Positions 34,667 through 40,368 of a DNA stretch of 64,000 nt are shown piece by piece. The stretch spans positions 113,872 through 177,871 of the forward strand of contig CACUVI010000028.1 of assembly GCA_902725215.1 (NCBI GenBank), read 5' to 3'. The translations under genes and the position numbers were made by a program. Under the pieces are notes generated by a model that saw only the letters and a list, made by a program, of their open reading frames with translations, searched no databases and had not been told where the DNA came from. Position 1 is the stretch's first letter. Each line of letters opens with the position of its first letter. The DNA comes from Rhodospirillaceae bacterium LM-1 (GTDB lineage: Bacteria > Pseudomonadota > Alphaproteobacteria > Rhodospirillales > WMHbin7).

Positions 34667-35590
34667 ATGGCGACGATTCTCTCGGCTCTGGTTCCGGTTT
34701 TCTTGCTGATTGCGCTGGGCTATGGCTTCCGGCGCTGGCGGTTTCTACCCGAGAGCCTGTGGCCGCCCCTGGAGAAGCTGACCTATTTCGTATTTTTCCC
34801 CGCCCTGCTGTTCGTCAATTGCCTGCGCGTTCCCCTAAACGAGTCCGGCACGGGGGTGATGGCGCTGTCGATGGGGCTGGGCGTGCTGATCGTGGCTGGG
34901 TTGGCAATGGGGGCACTGGCGCTGATCAAGGATCGTCCGGCTTTCACATCGCTATTCCAAGGAACGATCCGGCCCAACACCTATGTCGGCCTAGCCGCCG
35001 CCGCGGCTTTGTATGGCCCCAAGGGCGTGGCGCTGACTTCGGTTTGCGTCGGCGTCGTGGTGCCGCTGGTCAATTTCTTGTCGGTGTCGATCATGCTGGT
35101 CTTCGCTGACCGCGCTAGGCCAAAAAGCCTGCTGGCGGCGCTAAAGCCGGTCATCGCCAATCCGCTGATCAATGCCTGCCTGCTGGGTCTGGCGCTCAAT
35201 CACCTTCAACTGCCACTGCCCGCCTTTTCGCTTCGCTTCTTCGATATTCTGGCCAGCGCCTCGCTGCCGCTGGGCTTGCTGGCGGTGGGGGCGGGGATCG
35301 ATGTGCAAGCACTGCCCAAGGCGGGGCCGCCGGTTTTCATCAGCAGCCTGCTGAAAATGCTGGTCCTGCCTTTGATCAGTTTGGGTTTGCTGAAAGTCTT
35401 CGAGGTGGGAGGCGAGGCCTTGGCGGCCGGTTTTCTCTATGCGACGCTGCCCTGTTCGGCCACCTCATATGTGCTTGCCCGCCAGATGGGCGGCGATGCC
35501 GGGCTGATGGCCAGCATCATCAGCGTTCAAACCTTGTTGGCCATGGGATCAATGCCAATTCTTCTCGTCTTGTTTGGGTTTACGCCATGA
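34667..35590 (+). CDS. AEC family transporter (auxin efflux carrier type)
   Basis: The 307-residue protein has about ten membrane spans in the inverted five-plus-five arrangement of the AEC/bile-acid transporter superfamily, beginning ATILSALVPVFLLIALGYGF. YFVFFPALLFVNCLR near residue 38 and the final TLPCSATSYVLARQMGGDA with MASIISVQTLLAM are typical. AEC members export or import organic acids such as malonate, oxalate or malate. Its stop overlaps the start of the CoA-transferase gene, so the two may handle the same acid. The direction of transport cannot be told from sequence. Confidence 0.88.
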   Translation: MATILSALVPVFLLIALGYGFRRWRFLPESLWPPLEKLTYFVFFPALLFVNCLRVPLNESGTGVMALSMGLGVLIVAGLAMGALALIKDRPAFTSLFQGTIRPNTYVGLAAAAALYGPKGVALTSVCVGVVVPLVNFLSVSIMLVFADRARPKSLLAALKPVIANPLINACLLGLALNHLQLPLPAFSLRFFDILASASLPLGLLAVGAGIDVQALPKAGPPVFISSLLKMLVLPLISLGLLKVFEVGGEALAAGFLYATLPCSATSYVLARQMGGDAGLMASIISVQTLLAMGSMPILLVLFGFTP

Positions 35591-36807
35591 CGCTTCCTCC
35601 CGGCTCGCTTTCGGGCATTCGCATCCTCGATCTGTCGCGCGTGTTGGCGGGTCCGTCCTGCACGCAGTTGCTGGGCGACCTGGGCGCCGACGTCATCAAG
35701 GTCGAACGACCGGGCGCTGGCGACGACACGCGCAAATGGGGGCCGCCTTACCTCAAGGACGCGAAGGGCCAAGACAGCACGGAAAGCGCCTACTATCTGT
35801 CGGCCAACCGCAACAAGCGTTCGTTGGCGGTGGATGTCGCCAAGCCGGAGGGTCAGGCGCTGGTCAAGCGCCTGCTGAAGGAATGCGACGTGCTGGTCGA
35901 GAATTTCAAGGCGGGCGATCTGGCCCGTTATGGCCTTGACTGGACCAGCCTGAAAGGCGAATTCCCCGGCTTGGTCTATTGCTCGATCACCGGCTTTGGG
36001 CAGGACGGGCCTTATGCGCAACGGCCCGGCTATGATTATCTGGCCCAGGGCATGGGCGGCATCATGAGCCTGACCGGCGAAATCGACGGTCAGCCCATGA
36101 AGACGGCGGTGGCGATTTCCGATCTGATGGCGGGCATGTATGCGGCGGTGGCCATTTTGGCCGCTCTGCGCCACCGCGACCGCACTGGGCAGGGCCAGCA
36201 ACTCGACATATCGCTGCTGGATTGCCAGGTGGCTTGGCTGTCCTACCAAGCGCAGAATTATCTAACCTCGGGCAGCCCGCCGCCCAGATTGGGCAACGGG
36301 CATCCCACTATCGTGCCCTATCAAGTTTTCAAAGCGTCCGACGGCCATCTGATTCTGGCCGTGGGCAACGACGCTCAGTTCGCCAAATTCTGTCAGGTGG
36401 CAGGCAAGGCGGAATGGTCGCAAGATGCGCGCTTCGCCGCCAACAAGGCGCGCGTGGAAAACAGAGATGTGCTGGTTGCGCTGATCGAAAAAATCATGGC
36501 GGAAAGAACGCAGGCCGAATGGCTGGAAGCCCTAGAACAGGCGGGCGTGCCTGCCGGGCCGGTCAACCGCATCGATCAGGTGTTTAAGGATGCGCAAGTT
36601 CAGCACCGTCAGATGGTCTGCGAGATGGAACATTCGCTGGCGCCGGAAACGATCGCGCTGGTCGCCAATCCGATCAAAATGAGCGCCACGGCGCCCAGCT
36701 ACCGGCACGCGCCTCCCACGCTGGGCCAGCATACGCAAGAACTGCTGCGGGAATTCGGGCTGAACGATTCGGACATTCGAAATCTTCAGGACAAGAAGAT
36801 TGTCTAA
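35587..36807 (+). CDS. CaiB/BaiF family CoA-transferase (type III)
   Basis: Family III CoA-transferases move CoA between carboxylic acids through an aspartyl-CoA intermediate. The 406-residue protein shows GIRILDLSRVLAGPSCTQLL at the start, GADVIKVERPGAGDDTRKWG, NRNKRSLAVDVAKPEG, and FKAGDLARYGLD, with the candidate catalytic Asp in the region near residue 175 (ISDLMAGMYA). It may act on formyl-CoA/oxalate, carnitine or succinyl-CoA, and no feature decides between them. Translation is coupled to the AEC transporter by ATGA, so an acid imported there is the likely substrate. It converges on the response regulator with a four-base overlap. Confidence 0.9.
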   Translation: MTLPPGSLSGIRILDLSRVLAGPSCTQLLGDLGADVIKVERPGAGDDTRKWGPPYLKDAKGQDSTESAYYLSANRNKRSLAVDVAKPEGQALVKRLLKECDVLVENFKAGDLARYGLDWTSLKGEFPGLVYCSITGFGQDGPYAQRPGYDYLAQGMGGIMSLTGEIDGQPMKTAVAISDLMAGMYAAVAILAALRHRDRTGQGQQLDISLLDCQVAWLSYQAQNYLTSGSPPPRLGNGHPTIVPYQVFKASDGHLILAVGNDAQFAKFCQVAGKAEWSQDARFAANKARVENRDVLVALIEKIMAERTQAEWLEALEQAGVPAGPVNRIDQVFKDAQVQHRQMVCEMEHSLAPETIALVANPIKMSATAPSYRHAPPTLGQHTQELLREFGLNDSDIRNLQDKKIV

Positions 36808-37517
36808 TAACCGGTTGTCTTGCCGTTGAAGCGATAGCCCAGACCCGGCGCGGTGACGATCAACTGCGGCTGGCCCAACTTGCGGCGCAGGCGGCTGATC
36901 AACACGTCGATCAGACGTTCGGACGGCGCTTCGTCATTGCGGCTGACCGCATCCAGCAACTGTCCTCGGGACAGCACGCGCCCCGGCGCATGGGCCAGCG
37001 CCGACAACAAATTGAATTCGGCGGGCGAAAGTTGAATCTGTTCGCCTTCGGAATCGAGCAGGGCGTGGCCCGCCATATCGAGCGTGAAGCCATCGAAGCT
37101 GATCGATTCGCGTCCGCGATGCTGGGCGTGCTGGACGGGATAATCGCCGTTGCCCGTGCGCGCCAGCAGGTTGCGCACGCGCAGACACAGTTCCTGCGGA
37201 TCGAAAGGCTTCACCATGTAGTCGTCGGCGCCGATCTCGAGGGCGGCCAGCCTGTCATGGCGCTCGGTTCTGGCGGTCAACACGATGATGGGAATGGTCG
37301 AACGCGCGCGGACTTGGCGCGCCAAAGTCAAGCCGTCCTCGTCGGGCAGCGTCAGGTCCAACAAGATCAGGTCGATGCGTTCTTGCGACAGCAAACACAG
37401 CATCTCGCGCCCATTCAGGGCGCGCATGACCTTGAAGCCTTCCTTCTCAAGATAGGCGGCCAGAAGGGTCTGAACGAACTCGTCGTCTTCGACGACTAGA
37501 AGATGACCGGAACTCAA
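36804..37517 (-). CDS. OmpR/PhoB-type response regulator, orphan
   Basis: The 237-residue protein has a complete receiver domain (acid pair D11-D12, phosphoacceptor Asp54 in LILLDLTLPDEDG, Lys in YMVKPFDP) and a C-terminal winged helix (FNLLSALAHAPGRVLSRGQL, ISRLRRKLGQP, GLGYRF). It is close to the OmpR/TorR group. No sensor kinase is adjacent. The start is a TTG with GGGAG eight bases upstream; the same 13-base initiation context (GGAGTTTGCCTTG) recurs at the MNT gene at 63969. A perfect palindrome upstream (37585-37601) could be its own or another operator. Confidence 0.93.
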   Translation of the reverse strand: MSSGHLLVVEDDEFVQTLLAAYLEKEGFKVMRALNGREMLCLLSQERIDLILLDLTLPDEDGLTLARQVRARSTIPIIVLTARTERHDRLAALEIGADDYMVKPFDPQELCLRVRNLLARTGNGDYPVQHAQHRGRESISFDGFTLDMAGHALLDSEGEQIQLSPAEFNLLSALAHAPGRVLSRGQLLDAVSRNDEAPSERLIDVLISRLRRKLGQPQLIVTAPGLGYRFNGKTTGY

Positions 37518-37584
37518 GGCAAACTCCCGCTTTGGTATTTTTTATTATTTAGCACCATTCACACCAAGTTCACAAGTCATTTAT

Positions 37585-37601
37585 CCCTATGCAATATAGG
37601 G
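37585..37601. repeat. 17-base inverted repeat upstream of the orphan response regulator
   Basis: The arms CCCTAT and ATAGGG are exact complements with a five-base spacer (GCAAT). The element lies 68 bases upstream of the TTG start of the response regulator. It could be an operator. No family-specific consensus is recognised. Confidence 0.4.
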
Positions 37602-37655
37602 GTACTAGCCTGTGAACGCTTCGAGCCGTCGAAAATGGCGCCGTGTCCTTGGGGG

Positions 37656-37674
37656 GACGCAACCTTCTTGCGTC
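37656..37674. repeat. Seven-base-pair hairpin in the regulator-hemerythrin gap
   Basis: GACGCAA and TTGCGTC are perfect complements around the loop CCTTC. No T run follows on either strand, so it does not look like a terminator. It may be an RNA element or part of an operator. Confidence 0.4.
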
Positions 37675-37776
37675 GAAGTGAAGTAAAACGGGGCGTTGAA
37701 CAACAGCCTGGATTGGTTCAAGAAACCAGTCTGGGCTGAATTGTCCATGTGAACAACTTTTCACTTCCGATCAACA

Positions 37777-37790
37777 TTGACCAAGGTTAA
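37777..37790. promoter_or_regulatory. FNR/CRP-family-like site upstream of bacteriohemerythrin
   Basis: TTGAC-CAAG-GTTAA matches the arm-spacer-arm layout of FNR-family sites, with one mismatch to a perfect palindrome. It ends 59 bases before the ATG at 37850. The product binds oxygen, which fits control by an oxygen- or nitric-oxide-responsive regulator. A clear -10 at the expected distance was not found. Confidence 0.45.
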
Positions 37791-37849
37791 TGTACCCTCC
37801 ATTCAGAAGGACTGGGCCGATTTTTCGGTCCTGAGGGAGTGGTTTTGGT

Positions 37850-38260
37850 ATGCCTTTAATGCAATGGAACGACCGAATGAGTGTCGGCGTCGAGCAATTC
37901 GACAATGACCACAAGAAGCTGGTCGATATGCTGAACAGCTTGTTCGACGGCATGCAGGCCGGCAAGGCCAAGGATGTTCTGGGACCCATCCTGGACGAAT
38001 TGGTCGCCTATACGAAAACCCACTTCGCGCGCGAAGAGGCGGCGATGGAGAAATTCGGCTATCAGGAATTTGCCAGCCATAAGCGCGAGCATGACGACCT
38101 GACCCGCCAAGTCATCGAGGTGCAGACCAAGTTCCACCAGGACCTGACAGCCTCGCTCAGCATGGAAGTCATGAACTTCCTGAAGAACTGGCTGGTCAAG
38201 CACATCCAGGGAACTGACCGCAAATATACGCCCTTTTTTCACAGCAACGACGTCAAATAA
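37850..38260 (+). CDS. Bacteriohemerythrin
   Basis: This 136-residue single-domain hemerythrin binds oxygen at a diiron site. All ligands can be placed: His21 (DNDH), His58 and Glu62 (HFAREE), His77 and His81 (HKREH), His118 and Asp123 (HIQGTD). It is soluble and cytoplasmic, and such proteins deliver or buffer oxygen and affect aerotaxis. GGGAG precedes the ATG at a reasonable distance. An FNR-like site lies upstream. The 3' end overlaps by eight bases the convergent DUF455 gene, which is also a predicted iron-binding ferritin-like protein. Confidence 0.97.
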   Translation: MPLMQWNDRMSVGVEQFDNDHKKLVDMLNSLFDGMQAGKAKDVLGPILDELVAYTKTHFAREEAAMEKFGYQEFASHKREHDDLTRQVIEVQTKFHQDLTASLSMEVMNFLKNWLVKHIQGTDRKYTPFFHSNDVK

Positions 38261-39050
38261 AGCTGGTTGCCCAGTCGTAGAAGTAGGGCGTCTGTCCGGC
38301 CCTCAGGCGCGCTTCGTGATTGAAGGGGGGCTTGGGTCCCTTCGGAAAGTAAGGCGCTAGCCTTTCGCGGTAGGCGCTGGCCGGGTCCAGGCCCTGCAAG
38401 CTGCACAGATAAGCGAACCAGCGCGTTCCTGCGGCCACGTGGGCGATTTCATCCTCGAGAATTTTACGCAAGGCAGGCACGGCCTCTCCGTGGCCATGGC
38501 GCTGCAAGCTCTGCATGCTGGCGGGCGTGGTGTCCAGCCCTCTTGCCTCCAGGGTCATCGGCACCAGCGCCAAGCGCTTCATCAGATCGCCGCTGGTTTT
38601 CGTCGCCGCCTGCCAAAGTCCATCATGCGCCGGCAGATCGCCATAGCTGGCCCCCAGTCTGCCCAACAAATCTTCCAGCAGGTCGAAATGCTCGGCTTCG
38701 TCCAAGGCCACCTGAACCCAGTCGTCGTAAAAGGCGCTGGGCAAATTGCAAGCGGTGAAACGGGCGATGATGTCGAGCGCCAGATCGATGGCGTTCAGTT
38801 CGATATGGGCCAGGGCGTGCAGCAGGGCGATGCGGCCCTTCACGCCGGCCTTCGAGCGGTTGGGCATGGCCGAAGGCGCCATCAGCACCGGCGTTTCTGA
38901 CCTAGCCGGGCGATCGGGCGGATCGGCTTGGCCGACCTCGCTAATGCGCCCCTCCTGCCAATCATCGGCCAGCTTGCGGGTTAGGCGGGATTTGTCCGCC
39001 GCCATCGGCGTGGACAGAATCTCGACCGCCCTTTGGGCGAGGCAGGTCAC
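38253..39050 (-). CDS. DUF455 family ferritin-like protein
   Basis: The 265-residue protein belongs to the DUF455 (COG2833) group of ferritin-like four-helix proteins. Candidate metal ligands include Glu and His in LLHALAHIELNAIDLALDI near residue 80, DEAEHFDLLEDLLGRLG near 117 and EDEIAHVAAGTRWF near 198, giving the repeated E...ExxH pattern of diiron enzymes. The reaction is unknown; MiaE-like oxidation has been suggested for relatives. The GTG start overlaps the stop of the pseudo-receiver gene (GTGA), so the two are coupled. The tail (RLRAGQTPYFYDW) is conserved in the family. Confidence 0.85.
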   Translation of the reverse strand: MTCLAQRAVEILSTPMAADKSRLTRKLADDWQEGRISEVGQADPPDRPARSETPVLMAPSAMPNRSKAGVKGRIALLHALAHIELNAIDLALDIIARFTACNLPSAFYDDWVQVALDEAEHFDLLEDLLGRLGASYGDLPAHDGLWQAATKTSGDLMKRLALVPMTLEARGLDTTPASMQSLQRHGHGEAVPALRKILEDEIAHVAAGTRWFAYLCSLQGLDPASAYRERLAPYFPKGPKPPFNHEARLRAGQTPYFYDWATSFI

Positions 39051-39832
39051 GTAATGTTGAGTTTCGAGAAGGCCTCGGCCAGATCGTCGCCGAAGGTGGA
39101 CCCCTTGCGGATCAGGGGCACGGCGTCCGGCAGGCCTTCCAGCGAAGGATGACCGGCGGAAAAGCTGGTCAGGATCGCCACGGGCAGTTTGCTGGTGCTG
39201 GGCATGGCGCTGAGCGCGCAGGCCAGATCGATTCCCGAAAGGCCGTCCAGCACCGCTGAGGCGATCACCATGTCGGGGCGCGTGACTACCGCCGTCTCGA
39301 TGGCTTGGAAAGGCGTTCTGGCGTTCGAAACGCGGTAGCCGCAGGCGGCCAACTCACGCTCGATGATGCGGCTCATCGCTTTTTCGGGCACCACCAGCAA
39401 AATTTCGACATTGGTGATTTTGACATCCTTGGGATCGAAGCCGCCCGCTTGGCGCCGACCGGGAAGTTCGCGCACCAGCCTAGCACCCGCCTCACCGGCG
39501 AAACTGGCTGGCGCCTCGGCGACCTTGCGCAAGGCTTCCAGGAAATGGCCCATATCGTCGATATCGGCGTCGGACGGTTCCTTCAGATCGGCGGCATATT
39601 CGCCCATGCGGTGCGCGACCACGGTGATCAGCGTTTGATCGATGGAGCGGCCTCGTGCAGCGATGGTCAGCATGTCGCGACCAATGCGATCCAACGCCTC
39701 GCCAGCCTTGACCGAGCGCGACCTTAAATTGCCCAGCAGCACGTCCAGCGCCGCCACGACGTCGCGCACCTCTTCCAGGAACTCGGCCTCAAGGCCCTGT
39801 TCCATCAATTCGATCTGTCCGCTTTCGCTCAT
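39047..39832 (-). CDS. Two-domain signalling protein with degenerate receiver (pseudo-receiver)
   Basis: The 261-residue protein has an N-terminal helical region (residues 1-110, EQGLEAEFLEEVRDVVAALD and similar) and a C-terminal receiver-like domain starting at VEILLVVPEKAM near residue 143. Key receiver residues are missing: the acid pair is replaced by Pro149-Glu150, and the phosphoacceptor position in PDMVIASAVLDGLSG is Ser192. The conserved Ser/Thr (AILTS) and a late lysine remain. It probably acts as a protein-binding platform, not a phospho-switch. I start at the ATG at 39832; upstream in-frame sequence is noncoding-like. It sits between bcp and the DUF455 gene. Confidence 0.78.
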   Translation of the reverse strand: MSESGQIELMEQGLEAEFLEEVRDVVAALDVLLGNLRSRSVKAGEALDRIGRDMLTIAARGRSIDQTLITVVAHRMGEYAADLKEPSDADIDDMGHFLEALRKVAEAPASFAGEAGARLVRELPGRRQAGGFDPKDVKITNVEILLVVPEKAMSRIIERELAACGYRVSNARTPFQAIETAVVTRPDMVIASAVLDGLSGIDLACALSAMPSTSKLPVAILTSFSAGHPSLEGLPDAVPLIRKGSTFGDDLAEAFSKLNIT

Positions 39833-39903
39833 GATGTCCCCAACGAGATTGGCTCCCCTGGGGTCATCATAGGGGGTCGGAAAGGAGGGGGCAAGTAATT
39901 GAC

Positions 39904-40368
39904 TTATAATTTCGCCAGGGCGGCGAGAACTTCCTGGGCGTGGCCCTCCACCTTCACCTTGCGCCAGATGCGCCGCACCACGCCCTGGGCGTCGATCAGG
40001 AAGGTCGAGCGCTCGATGCCCATCTTGCTTCTGCCGTACAGGATCTTTTCCTTCCATACCTCGTAGGCTTGGCACAGTTTGGCCTCGCCATCGACGATCA
40101 AGGGAAAGGCTAGGCCGTACTTCGCCTTGAACTTCACGTGACGATCGGCCGAATCGCGCGACACGCCGACCACCATGGCGTCCATGCCTGCAAATTCGGG
40201 CATCGCATCTTGGAAGGCGCAGGCCTGCTTGGTGCAGCCCGGCGTGTCGTCCTTGGGATAGAAATACAAAACCAGCGGCTTGCCGCGGAAGCGTTGCAGC
40301 GACAGCATGCTGCCCTGATCGTCGGGCAACAGGAAATCTGGGGCGGGCAGGCCGGTTTCAATCGCCAT
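39904..40368 (-). CDS. bcp: Thiol peroxidase of the Bcp/PrxQ family
   Basis: Bcp reduces hydrogen and alkyl peroxides in the cytoplasm using thioredoxin. The 154-residue protein has the peroxidatic Cys45 in TPGCTKQAC and the resolving Cys50 five residues later, the typical PrxQ arrangement, plus YFYPKDDTPG and FPLIVDGE. The start overlaps the glnE end by 11 bases, which matches the conserved glnE-bcp order in alphaproteobacteria. Confidence 0.95.
   Translation of the reverse strand: MAIETGLPAPDFLLPDDQGSMLSLQRFRGKPLVLYFYPKDDTPGCTKQACAFQDAMPEFAGMDAMVVGVSRDSADRHVKFKAKYGLAFPLIVDGEAKLCQAYEVWKEKILYGRSKMGIERSTFLIDAQGVVRRIWRKVKVEGHAQEVLAALAKL

Larger units (their letters stand above)
37518..37849. 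other. 332-base AT-richer intergenic region with several inverted repeats
   Basis: This gap lies between the divergent response regulator and bacteriohemerythrin genes. It holds CCCTAT-GCAAT-ATAGGG (37585-37601), a 7-base-pair hairpin GACGCAA-CCTTC-TTGCGTC (37656-37674) and an FNR-like site (37777-37790). A loose promoter-like pair for the regulator (TTGTGA, 17 bases, CTAAAT on the minus strand) is visible. No ORF of note and no tRNA was seen. The cluster of inverted repeats suggests complex control or a small RNA. Confidence 0.6.
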
